Assembly: GCF_000763375.1 (NCBI RefSeq)
Contig: NZ_JPSY01000001.1
Location: 806,001 to 870,000, forward strand
Length of the DNA: 64,000 nucleotides
Reading direction: 5' to 3'
Source: Microbacterium profundi
Lineage (GTDB): Bacteria; Actinomycetota; Actinomycetes; Actinomycetales; Microbacteriaceae
Part shown: in pieces, positions 50,517-58,057 of the stretch
How the letters are laid out: each line of letters begins with the position of its first letter
Numbering within the stretch: position 1 is the first letter of the stretch
Notes under the pieces: model-generated
Database searches by the model: none
The model's input: the letters and a program-made list of their open reading frames with translations, nothing else
Told to the model about the DNA's origin: nothing
Position numbers and translations under genes: made by a program

Positions 50517-51356
50517 TCAGGCGCCGGCGGCGAGCTCGTGAGAGCGCGCCAGCGCAGCATCCGTCGCCTTGGCGAAGACCTCGTCGAGGTGCGCGTCCTG
50601 CAGCACGGCGATCGCGCGTTCGGTGGTGCCCTTGGGGCTCGTCACCCGACGGCGCAGTTCGGCGGGATTCTCTCCTGACACGTCGAGCAGTGCCGTGGCG
50701 CCGATGAAGGTCTGCTCGACGATCAGACGGGCATCGGCCTCGCCGAAGCCCTTGCCGATCGCGGCCTTGGTCAGCTCCTCGATCAGGAGGAAGACGTACG
50801 CAGGGCCGGAGCCTGAGATCGTGCCGAGCGCGTCGATCTTCTCCTCTGGCACCTCGACAACCGACCCGACGAGCTCGAACAGCCGACGGACCACGGCGAC
50901 CTCGTCTTCTGAGGCGGCCGAGTTCGCAGCGATGCCGGTGACGGCTTTGCCGACGGTCGCCGGAGTGTTCGGCATCGAGCGGATCACGCTGACATCCGAG
51001 CCGAGGACCTCGGCGAAGCTCGCCAGGCTGATGCCGGCGGCGAGGCTCACGACGATGGCATCCTCACGCAGAACGGGCGCGATCTCGCGGAGCAGATCGG
51101 CGACCATGGCGGGCTTCACTCCGACGAGGATGATCCGGGCTGACGCCGCAGCCTCGGTGTTGCCGTCCGGCTGATCTTCGAGTGCGATCGCCGTCACTCC
51201 CTCGAGATCTGTGAGGCTCTCGGATTTCGCCGCGGTGCGATTGGTGGCCGTGATACCACCGTCGACGGCGATGCCCGAGGCGACGACGCCCTGGAGGATC
51301 GCGCCTCCCATCGAGCCGGCACCGAGGAACGCGAGGGACGGAAGTGATTCAGCCAT
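50517..51356 (-). CDS. proC: Pyrroline-5-carboxylate reductase
   Basis: Last enzyme of proline synthesis: reduces pyrroline-5-carboxylate with NAD(P)H in the cytoplasm. The 279 residues show the N-terminal dinucleotide fold LAFLGAGSMGGAILQG, the VGVKPAMVADLL segment, and the P5CR signature in the C-terminal dimer domain (SGSGPAYVFLLIEELTKAAIG, then VTSPKGTTERAIAVL). It is a monocistronic gene with a leaderless-type promoter; a divergent CDF gene shares the 78-bp upstream gap. Confidence 0.96.
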   Translation of the reverse strand: MAESLPSLAFLGAGSMGGAILQGVVASGIAVDGGITATNRTAAKSESLTDLEGVTAIALEDQPDGNTEAAASARIILVGVKPAMVADLLREIAPVLREDAIVVSLAAGISLASFAEVLGSDVSVIRSMPNTPATVGKAVTGIAANSAASEDEVAVVRRLFELVGSVVEVPEEKIDALGTISGSGPAYVFLLIEELTKAAIGKGFGEADARLIVEQTFIGATALLDVSGENPAELRRRVTSPKGTTERAIAVLQDAHLDEVFAKATDAALARSHELAAGA

Positions 51357-51362
51357 GCCGCC

Positions 51363-51368
51363 ATCCTA
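51363..51368 (-). promoter_or_regulatory. -10 box TAGGAT of a leaderless proC promoter
   Basis: The minus-strand TAGGAT, ggcggc and then ATG give a six-nt gap, the exact leaderless pattern. Confidence 0.65.
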
Positions 51369-51422
51369 TGCACCCCATTCGACAGCGCCGAGGGCGCTCG
51401 TGTGCATCGCGACCGGCGGAAC

Positions 51423-51428
51423 TAGACT
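51423..51428 (+). promoter_or_regulatory. -10 box TAGACT of a leaderless CDF promoter
   Basis: TAGACT, cggccc and then the ATG at 51435. There is no ribosome site. It is divergent from the proC promoter. Confidence 0.65.
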
Positions 51429-51434
51429 CGGCCC

Positions 51435-52406
51435 ATGAGTGCATCCGGTGGCAGCAAGGCGATCGTCGCGGCGTTCCTGGCGAACCTGGGGATCGCGATC
51501 GCGAAGTTCATCGCGTGGGCCCTGTCCGGGTCCGCGTCCATGCTCGCGGAGGCCATCCACTCGGTCGCGGATTCCGGAAACCAGCTGCTTCTGATGCTCG
51601 GCGCACGCAAGGCCAAGCACTCCGCCGATCGCGAGCATCCGTTCGGCTACGGACGCGAACGCTACGTGTACGCATTCGTCGTGTCCATCATCCTGTTCTC
51701 GGTCGGCGGCCTGTTCGCGATCTACGAGGGCGTCGACAAGCTGACCCATCCGTACGCGCTCGACCCCGTCTGGTGGTGGCTGCCGCTCGTCGTGCTCGTG
51801 ATCGCGATCGGCCTCGAGTCGTTCTCGCTGCGCACCGCCGTCAAAGAGAGCAACCTCGTGCGTGAGGAGGGCCAGTCGTGGGTGTCGTTCGTGCGGCGCG
51901 CGAAAGCGCCGGAACTGCCCGTCGTGCTGCTGGAGGACATCGGCGCTCTGACCGGACTCACGTTCGCCCTGCTCGGCGTCGGCCTGACGATCATCACCGG
52001 CAACAGCGTCTTCGATGCGCTCGGCACACTCGCGATCGGCGTGCTGCTCGTGCTCATCGCCGTGGTCCTCGGCATCGAGACCAAGAGCCTTCTGGTCGGC
52101 GAGGGCGCGAACCAGGCCGACCTCGACCTGATCATGGATGCCATCGTCGGCGGCCCCGACGTCGAGAAGCTCATCCACCTGAAGACTCTCTACCTCGGCC
52201 CCGACGAGATGCTCGTCGCGGCGAAGATCGCGCTCACCTCGGACAAGAGCGTGCGCGAGGCTGCCGCCGACATCGACGAGATCGAGAAGCGGATCCGGGA
52301 TGCCGTTCCCGTCGCGCGCGCGATCTACATCGAGCCCGACGTCTACCGTCCGGCGATCGACCCCACCCCGCCGACGGATGTGTTCGTGCTGAAGTCTTCC
52401 GACTGA
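51435..52406 (+). CDS. Cation diffusion facilitator family transporter
   Basis: Membrane exporter for divalent metals (Zn, Fe, Co or Mn type). The 323 residues hold six helices: helix 1 near residues 12-30, helix 2 with the metal-site motif AEAIHSVADSGNQ (His-x3-Asp, ~43), and the loop KHSADREHPFGYGRERY typical of CDF proteins. Helix 5 has VVLLEDIGALTGLTFALLG, where the usual His/Asp pair is Glu-Asp; this occurs in one actinobacterial CDF branch and may change metal choice. The cytoplasmic C-terminal domain (~215-310) is present. Confidence 0.92.
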   Translation: MSASGGSKAIVAAFLANLGIAIAKFIAWALSGSASMLAEAIHSVADSGNQLLLMLGARKAKHSADREHPFGYGRERYVYAFVVSIILFSVGGLFAIYEGVDKLTHPYALDPVWWWLPLVVLVIAIGLESFSLRTAVKESNLVREEGQSWVSFVRRAKAPELPVVLLEDIGALTGLTFALLGVGLTIITGNSVFDALGTLAIGVLLVLIAVVLGIETKSLLVGEGANQADLDLIMDAIVGGPDVEKLIHLKTLYLGPDEMLVAAKIALTSDKSVREAAADIDEIEKRIRDAVPVARAIYIEPDVYRPAIDPTPPTDVFVLKSSD

Positions 52407-52428
52407 GACCGGCTGCGTCGGCGCATGG

Positions 52429-52481
52429 AGGTGTCGCGTGTGGCCGCTCAAAGGGCGCAGACACGACACATCGCGCCACCT
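52429..52481. terminator. Hairpin between convergent CDF and tadA genes
   Basis: aggtgtcgcg (52429-52438) pairs with cgcgccacct (52472-52481) with one mismatch, and further short matches (tgtg/cacg) extend the stem. It resembles the hairpin at 6541-6595 and probably serves both genes. Confidence 0.5.
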
Positions 52482-52520
52482 GCCGGCGCAGAGGGGCGCG
52501 GGGGTACGGGGGTGGCGGGG

Positions 52521-52976
52521 TCAGCGGCGCTGTTCGAAGAAGTCGCGCAGCAGTGCGGTCGCAGCGTCCTCCGCCACCCCGCCGACGACCTCGGCGCGGT
52601 ACGGCAACCGGCGATCGCGCAGAACGTCGTACATCGATCCGGCGGCTCCCGCCTTGTCGTCCCATGCGCCGAACACGACGCGCCCGATCCGCGACTGCAG
52701 GATCGCCCCGGCGCACATCACGCACGGCTCGAGGGTGACGACGAGCGTGCGCCCTTCGAGATTCCACGAGCCGACGGATGCTGCGGCCTGCCGCAGCGCG
52801 ACGATCTCGGCATGTCCGGTGGGATCGTGGGTCTGCTCGCGCGTGTTGCGCCCCTCGGCGATGATGCGGCCGGACTCATCGAGCACGACCGCGCCGACGG
52901 GAACCTCACCGGCGGCAGCGGCCTGTGCGGCGAGCGCGAGTGCGCGCCGCATCCCGTCGCCGTCGGTCTCTCGCAT
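52521..52976 (-). CDS. tadA: tRNA-specific adenosine deaminase
   Basis: Converts adenosine-34 to inosine in tRNA-Arg(ACG), an essential reaction. The 151-residue protein has the zinc deaminase motifs HAEIVALRQAA (His and catalytic Glu, ~54) and LEPCVMCAGAIL (two Cys ligands, ~83), and the dimer segment GAAGSMYDVLRDRRLPY typical of TadA. It is a single gene with a leaderless promoter (TAGGCT six nt before the ATG). A REP-like element and tandem array lie upstream, separating it from the phn operon end. Confidence 0.95.
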   Translation of the reverse strand: MRETDGDGMRRALALAAQAAAAGEVPVGAVVLDESGRIIAEGRNTREQTHDPTGHAEIVALRQAAASVGSWNLEGRTLVVTLEPCVMCAGAILQSRIGRVVFGAWDDKAGAAGSMYDVLRDRRLPYRAEVVGGVAEDAATALLRDFFEQRR

Positions 52977-52982
52977 GTGTCG

Positions 52983-52988
52983 AGCCTA
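52983..52988 (-). promoter_or_regulatory. -10 box TAGGCT of a leaderless tadA promoter
   Basis: The minus-strand TAGGCT, cgacac and then ATG, with a six-nt gap, match the pattern seen at proC and the CDF gene. Confidence 0.65.
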
Positions 52989-53014
52989 TTGGTCGCGTTG
53001 CATCTGGCGGAGCA

Positions 53015-53166
53015 TGTCACGCCTGGCGGAGCCATTCGCCGAAAACCTCCGTCAGGCGTAACAACCTCCGTCAAGCGTCGCAGCCTCCGTCAGGCGTCGC
53101 AGCCTCCGTCGGGCGTCGCAGCCTCCCAGCCTCCGTCAGGCGTCGCAGCCTCCGTCGGGCGTAGCA
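53015..53166. repeat. REP-like palindrome followed by a 18-19-bp tandem array
   Basis: tgtcacgcctggcggag (53015-53031) and ctccgtcaggcgtaaca (53047-53063) form a stem matching at 15 of 17 positions. The right half then repeats about six more times as cctccgtcaggcgtcgcag with small changes up to 53166. On the minus strand the array supplies the last residues (AATPDGGCDA) of the frameshifted phnN. The same kind of element is at 19473-19546. Confidence 0.88.
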
Positions 53167-53743
53167 GCAGCACGTCCGATGTGCGCGGACTGACGCGCCG
53201 GCGAGATGCCACGCAGGAAGTCGGCGAGCGTGCGGCCGGCATCCTCGAGCGCGCCGTCATTGACGATCTCGAGGTCGATCCGGGTGTCAGGCGCGGGATC
53301 CGGTCTGTCCATCCGGGCCTGGATCTCGGCATCCGCCTCTCGACCGCGGCGGGCGAGGCGCGCGCGACGCTGTTCCTCCGGCACGCAGACTCTGATCACG
53401 GCGGAACGCTCGAAGCGCTCGGTGAGCCGGTTCAGCACTCCCCTGGAGATGTTCGCCACCACCACATCACCAGCCCGGACGGCGTCGACGACTGCGGCGG
53501 GCAGCCCGTAGGCGAGGCCGTGCCTCGCCAGCTCAGCGCGAACCCGCCCTCGCTCTCGATCCGAGTGAAATCGGCTTCACTGACGGGCAGATGGTCCTCG
53601 CCCGCACCGACGGGTCGGGTGATGAGCCGGCGAGGGAAGACGAAGCCCTCGTCCTGATCGGCGAGCAGATCACGGGCGGCGCCGATGACGGAGTCCTTGC
53701 CCGATCCGCTCGCCCCGACCACCGCGACGAAGGCGCCGCTCAC
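53136..53743 (-). pseudogene. phnN: Ribose 1,5-bisphosphate phosphokinase PhnN, frameshifted
   Basis: PhnN phosphorylates ribose 1,5-bisphosphate to PRPP, the last step of C-P lyase phosphonate use. The first frame starts with GTG (overlapping the phnM stop) and has the P-loop VGASGSGKDSVIGAARDLL and RRLITRPVGAGEDHLPVSE. It breaks at about 53523: after FALSWR the expected AHGLAYGLPAAVV appears only in the next frame, consistent with loss of one base. The second frame continues VVVANISRGVLNRLTERF to TLADFLRGISP. The combined length (~200 residues) fits PhnN. The C-terminus runs into the tandem repeat array. It could be a true mutation or a single-base sequencing error. Confidence 0.85.
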
Positions 53744-54915
53744 GCGACCCGCTCGCCCTCGCGCCAGACGCTGCGCACGATCGGCACCGGAGACCCGAGC
53801 GGATGCTGCTCGCTCGACGCCCCCTCGTACGCGTGCACGCGGATCAGGTCTGCCCGCAGGCCGGTCTCTATGACGCCGCGGTCGTCGAGGCCGATCGCGC
53901 GTGCGGGGTTCGCGCTGAGCAGGCGCGACGCCTGCGGCAGCGTCGTCTCTCCTCGCGCGACCAGCAGGAACGCGGCCTGGAGCGTGCTCGCCGGCACATA
54001 GTCGCTCGAGAGGATGTCGAGAAGTCCCGCGCGGAGCAGCTCGACGGCGGCGACGTTGCCCGAGTGCGACCCGTCGCGGACGATGTTCGGCGCGCCGGAC
54101 ACGACCAGCTGCCCCGCTGCGCGAGCGGCGCGCGCCGCGTCCACCGTCGTCGGGAACTCCGAGATCCGCACACCAAGTGCCGAGGCCTCGTCCACGTGCG
54201 CCTGCGTCGCATCGTCGTGCGCGGCCATGGTGATGCTCCGCACCCCGGCGCGCTCTGCCATCTGTTTGCGATGCCGGCCTGCGTAGAGCCCGGACAGCCG
54301 ATGCAGCTCTTCGACGTGCGCGTCGAACTCGGTCTCGAGCAGCCGCCCCTTGCCGACCATGTACGTGCGGAACGCCTCGACATCCGCATACTGACGCTGC
54401 CCAGGCGTGTGATCCATGAGCGAGATCATCCGCACCCGGTCGTGGCCTCCGACCTCATCGAAGACCTCGACGACATCGGCAGTGGAGACCTCGCAGCGCA
54501 GGTGCACGAAGTGGTCGGCGCGCAGCAGACCCGACTCGGCCGCATGGATGACAGCATCCATCAGCATCTTCGCGTTCGCCGCCATGCGATTGCCGTCGGT
54601 CGGGCCGGTGCCGATGCGCAGTGCGTCGAGGACCGTGGTCATGCCGGAGGCAGCCATCTGCGCGTCATGCGCGATCACTGCGGTGATCGGGTCCCAGTAG
54701 CGCTTCGGCCGTGGCTGGAAGTGGGTCTCGACCTGATCCGTGTGCAGTTCGACGATGCCGGGCATGAGGAAGTCGCCGTTCAGGTCGGTGCCGGCACGCG
54801 TCGGGTCGTCGGAGATCTCGGCGATGACCCCGTCCTCGATGCGCAGCGAACCGTGGATCACTTCGTCGCCCACGACGACGCGGGCGTTGGTGAGGGATGA
54901 GGACGCGAGGGGCAT
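53740..54915 (-). CDS. phnM: Alpha-D-ribose 1-methylphosphonate 5-triphosphate diphosphatase
   Basis: Amidohydrolase-fold enzyme that removes pyrophosphate from the PhnGHI product to give the PhnJ substrate. The 391 residues show FLMPGIVELHTDQVETHFQPRP, a clear PhnM motif with metal-binding His residues (~57-66), then MISLMDHTPGQRQYAD (~157), ITMAAHDDATQAHVDEA (~235) and the late DILSSDYVPASTLQAAFLL (~305) with the catalytic Asp. It shares 1 nt with the DUF1045 stop and overlaps phnN (GTGA), so it is in the middle of the coupled operon. Confidence 0.95.
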   Translation of the reverse strand: MPLASSSLTNARVVVGDEVIHGSLRIEDGVIAEISDDPTRAGTDLNGDFLMPGIVELHTDQVETHFQPRPKRYWDPITAVIAHDAQMAASGMTTVLDALRIGTGPTDGNRMAANAKMLMDAVIHAAESGLLRADHFVHLRCEVSTADVVEVFDEVGGHDRVRMISLMDHTPGQRQYADVEAFRTYMVGKGRLLETEFDAHVEELHRLSGLYAGRHRKQMAERAGVRSITMAAHDDATQAHVDEASALGVRISEFPTTVDAARAARAAGQLVVSGAPNIVRDGSHSGNVAAVELLRAGLLDILSSDYVPASTLQAAFLLVARGETTLPQASRLLSANPARAIGLDDRGVIETGLRADLIRVHAYEGASSEQHPLGSPVPIVRSVWREGERVA

Positions 54916-55610
54916 CAGGCGGTCTCCTGCAGGTCGGCGTCAGCGGATGGGGTGGCGAGGGGATGGGCGGAGAGCACTTCGAACGGCGCACCAGGCTCGC
55001 GCTCGATGAACAGCGCGATCGAGCGGAGCAGGACGTCGCAACCGTGGCCGTCCTTCGCGAAATGCGCAGCGATGGCACTGTCGATCTCGCTCTCGCGCGC
55101 CGGCGGGATGGGGTCGGTCAGCGTCAGGTGGAAGCGGAACTCCTCGAACACGTACGGGTAGCCCCACTGCTCGAAGAGCACGCGCTCGCGCGCTGAGAGC
55201 GTCTCCGGTCGTCGGCGCCGGATATCGGCATCGTCGAGCTCCGCCCGGAAGACATCGAATGAGCGCACGGCCTCGTCGGCCAGCATCCGGATCGCCGAGT
55301 CATCGCCGTGCGGGAGCAACGCGCGGAAGCGACCGAGGTTCGCGGGTCGCAACGCGGGGAGGAGCACGCAGTGGTGAGAGGCGGCGAACGCATCGGCGGC
55401 CGCCCGCAGATCGGCTTCGGTGCGTCCGCCCGCGAGGCGGAACGGCGCCTTGAGGGTCGCATGGAAGCCGTAGCGGCGCGCGTCGACGGTGAGGTCGTGG
55501 AACTCCGGCCTCGCGTACCAGGCCTCGACAGTGCTCCGCAGGCCCGCGGCGATCGGATCATCGCTCTCGCCGAGCAGTCCGGGCACGGCGTACACGGCAT
55601 ACCGTGTCAT
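54915..55610 (-). CDS. DUF1045 phosphonate-operon protein, 2H-phosphoesterase-like
   Basis: A 231-residue cytoplasmic protein regularly found in C-P lyase operons. Two HxTx motifs are visible: RYGFHATLKAPFRLAGG (~50) and FRFHLTLTDPIPP (~165), the hallmark of 2H phosphoesterases, which open cyclic phosphates. No phnP gene is seen here; PhnP normally opens 5-phosphoribosyl 1,2-cyclic phosphate released by PhnJ, so this protein may replace it (inference from motifs and context). It lies between phnL and phnM with stop-start overlaps on both sides. Confidence 0.88.
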   Translation of the reverse strand: MTRYAVYAVPGLLGESDDPIAAGLRSTVEAWYARPEFHDLTVDARRYGFHATLKAPFRLAGGRTEADLRAAADAFAASHHCVLLPALRPANLGRFRALLPHGDDSAIRMLADEAVRSFDVFRAELDDADIRRRRPETLSARERVLFEQWGYPYVFEEFRFHLTLTDPIPPARESEIDSAIAAHFAKDGHGCDVLLRSIALFIEREPGAPFEVLSAHPLATPSADADLQETA

Positions 55611-56386
55611 GCGGCGATCCCCTCTCGACTCGGGTCGGCTTCGCGGCGCGCGTCGGAGTCCGGCTCCTGCGGAGCCGCGAAAGCCTGCACATCGACAGTC
55701 ACGTCCGCGACCGCTTCGCGCACGTCCGCGTCGTGGAAGATCGCCAGGATGCCGACGCCGCGTGCGACGCTCTCGCGCACCAGCTCGATCACGACCTGGC
55801 GGTTGCGGGCGTCGAGGGATGCCGTCGGCTCGTCGAGCAGCAGCAGGGATCGCTCGACGACGAAACCGCGCGCGATGTTCACGCGCTGCCGTTCACCTCC
55901 GGAGAACGTGGCGGGTGGCAGCGCCCAAAGGCGCTCGGGGATGCTGAGACGCGCGAGCAGCTCGCCGGCGTGCTCGCGTGCCTCATCACGACCCGCACCT
56001 CGCTCGACCAGCGGCTCGGCCACGACATCGATCGCCGGTACGCGCGGAACGGCGCGGAGGAACTGACTCACGTAGCCCATCGTGGAGCGCCTCGCGGCGA
56101 GCACCTGTCGTGGCTGCGCGGTCGCCAGGTCGAGCACTTCGCCGTCGTGAGCGAGCAGGATGCTTCCGGCATCGACGCCGTAACTGCCGTAGACCATCTT
56201 CATCACCGAGCTCTTGCCCGATCCCGACTCGCCGCCCAGCACCACGCAGGTACCCCGTCGCACGTCGAAGGTCAGCCCGTTCACCACAGGCAGCCGCTGT
56301 GCGTCCTGCAGGTGGAGTGTGAAGCTCTTCGAGACGTCCTGCACGCTCAACACGGCATCCGGGTTCATATCGCTGTTCGGGTTCAT
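55607..56386 (-). CDS. phnL: C-P lyase complex ABC-type subunit PhnL
   Basis: ABC-type ATPase that associates with the C-P lyase core complex together with PhnK rather than a membrane permease. The 259 residues have Walker A (GGESGSGKSSVMKMVYG, ~45), signature (FSGGERQRVNIARGF), Walker B (LLLLDEPTASLD) and the late FHDADVREAVADV, a PhnL feature in place of the usual transporter H-loop THD. The ATG at 56386 has agga five nt upstream; ATG 56368 is also possible. The phnK stop lies 1 nt upstream. Confidence 0.95.
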   Translation of the reverse strand: MNPNSDMNPDAVLSVQDVSKSFTLHLQDAQRLPVVNGLTFDVRRGTCVVLGGESGSGKSSVMKMVYGSYGVDAGSILLAHDGEVLDLATAQPRQVLAARRSTMGYVSQFLRAVPRVPAIDVVAEPLVERGAGRDEAREHAGELLARLSIPERLWALPPATFSGGERQRVNIARGFVVERSLLLLDEPTASLDARNRQVVIELVRESVARGVGILAIFHDADVREAVADVTVDVQAFAAPQEPDSDARREADPSREGIAA

Positions 56387-56387
56387 G

Positions 56388-57206
56388 TCAGTCCTGGAGG
56401 ATCGATGAGACGAGGAGCTGGGTGTACGCGGCCTGGGGATCATCCAGCACGCGATCGGTCAGCCCGGATTCGATCACCACGCCATCCTTCATGACGAGCG
56501 TGCGGTGCGAGATGAGGCGGGCCACTGCGAGATCGTGCGTGACGATCACGACGGCGAGGCCGAGGTCGGCCACGAGCGAGCGGATGAGATCGAGCAGACG
56601 CGCCTGCACTGAGACGTCGAGCCCGCTCGTCGGTTCGTCCATGAACACCAGCCGTGGGCCGAAGACGAGATTGCGCGCGATCTGCAGGCGCTGGCGCATG
56701 CCGCCGGAGAACGTCGTCGGCGCGTCGTCGATGCGGTGCACCGGGATCTCGACGCGGGCGAGCCACTGCTCGGCCTGCTCACGGATGCGGCCGTAGTGAC
56801 GCCACCCGTTGGCCATGAGCGGCTCGCCGATGTTCCCGCCGGCGCTCACGTGCATCCGCAGGCCATCGGTGGCGTTCTGGTGCACGAAGCCCCACTCCGT
56901 GCGCCAGAGACGGCGCACTTCGCGCTCGCTGAGCGTCGAGAGGTCGACGAGCTGCGCCGCGTGGCCCGGACCGCCGTCGGGAGCGGTGCGGTACTGCACG
57001 CTCCCCTCGTCGATGCTGAGTCGCTGCGACAGCATTCCGAGCAGAGTCGACTTGCCGGAGCCGGACTCGCCGACGATCGCGAGCACCTCACCCGGCCACA
57101 GGTCGAAGTCGACGCTGCGGCATCCGAAGACATCGCCGTAGGCGTGCCCGGCGTCGGTCACGCTCAGCAGCGGCTGTTCGTCGTCCGTGCCGGTGTCGTC
57201 TTTCAC
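56388..57206 (-). CDS. phnK: C-P lyase complex ABC-type subunit PhnK
   Basis: ATPase subunit that binds the PhnGHIJ core of C-P lyase; dimers with PhnL drive the catalytic cycle. The 272 residues have Walker A ([15 protein letters not shown], ~45), Q-loop (GFVHQNATDGLRM), signature (FSGGMRQRLQIARNL), Walker B (LVFMDEPTSGLD) and H-loop (IVTHDLAVARL). It resembles oligopeptide ATPases, but its place directly after phnJ and before phnL identifies it. It overlaps phnJ by 4 nt (ATGA). Confidence 0.95.
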   Translation of the reverse strand: MKDDTGTDDEQPLLSVTDAGHAYGDVFGCRSVDFDLWPGEVLAIVGESGSGKSTLLGMLSQRLSIDEGSVQYRTAPDGGPGHAAQLVDLSTLSEREVRRLWRTEWGFVHQNATDGLRMHVSAGGNIGEPLMANGWRHYGRIREQAEQWLARVEIPVHRIDDAPTTFSGGMRQRLQIARNLVFGPRLVFMDEPTSGLDVSVQARLLDLIRSLVADLGLAVVIVTHDLAVARLISHRTLVMKDGVVIESGLTDRVLDDPQAAYTQLLVSSILQD

Positions 57207-58057
57207 AGCAGGGCCCCTTTCGTGGCGGCGGTCCGCTCACAGTGATCGGTGTCGGAGCACACGTACATCACGGTGCCGCGATCGTCCATGATGACCTCGT
57301 CGAGGTACACGCCCTCCGACGCGCAGATCTCGCACGGCGTGTCGAAGCTCTGCGGCTCGAACGGGAAGTCCTCGAAGCCGAGGCTCTCGACGTCGGTGTA
57401 CGGCGGGATCACGTAGATGCGCTTCTCCCGTCCGGCGCCGAACAGCTGCAGGGCCGGGCTCTGGTGCATCTTCGCGTTGTCGAAACTCGGGATCGGCGAT
57501 GGGGCCATGACGTAGCGTCCGCCGACGAGCACCGGGTAGTCGTAGGTCGTCGCGAAGTGCCCGTATCGGGCGATGTCCTCATAGAGCTTGACGTACATGA
57601 GACCGTACTCCTCGAGCGCGTGCAAGCGTCTGGTCTCGGTCTCGCGCGGTTCGAGGAAGCGCAGCGGCTCGGGGATCGGCACCTGGTAGACGATGATCTG
57701 ACCCTCGGCCAGCGGCGTCTCCGGGATGCGGTGGCGCGTCTGGATGATCGTCGCGTGATCGGTGCGCGTCGTGACACCGGCGCCGGCGACCTTCTCGAAG
57801 AACTGCCGGATCGAGACGGCGTTGGTCGTGTCATCCGCGCCCTGGTCGATCACCTTGAGCGTGTCGGGCTGACCGATGATCGAGGCGGTGACCTGCACGC
57901 CGCCGGTGCCCCAGCCGCGCGGCATCGGCACCTCGCGTGAGGCGAACGGTACTTGGAAGCCGGGGATGGCTGCACCCTTCAGCAGCGCCCTGCGCACGAC
58001 GCGCTTGGTCTGCTCGTCGAGGTAGCCCTCGTTGTAGACGATTCGCGGCTCGCTCAT
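57203..58057 (-). CDS. phnJ: C-P lyase catalytic subunit, radical SAM PhnJ
   Basis: Cuts the carbon-phosphorus bond of ribose-1-phosphonate 5-phosphate by radical SAM chemistry. The 284 residues are normal. The Fe-S/catalytic cysteines near the C-terminus have the diagnostic spacing C-x2-C-x21-C-x5-C (CEIC at ~244, then VCSDTDHC at ~267-275), identical to E. coli PhnJ, so the enzyme should be active. Other family segments are YNEGYLDEQTKRVVRRALLKG and QPDTLKVIDQGADDTTNAVSIR. It overlaps phnI and phnK by 4 nt each. Confidence 0.97.
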   Translation of the reverse strand: MSEPRIVYNEGYLDEQTKRVVRRALLKGAAIPGFQVPFASREVPMPRGWGTGGVQVTASIIGQPDTLKVIDQGADDTTNAVSIRQFFEKVAGAGVTTRTDHATIIQTRHRIPETPLAEGQIIVYQVPIPEPLRFLEPRETETRRLHALEEYGLMYVKLYEDIARYGHFATTYDYPVLVGGRYVMAPSPIPSFDNAKMHQSPALQLFGAGREKRIYVIPPYTDVESLGFEDFPFEPQSFDTPCEICASEGVYLDEVIMDDRGTVMYVCSDTDHCERTAATKGALL

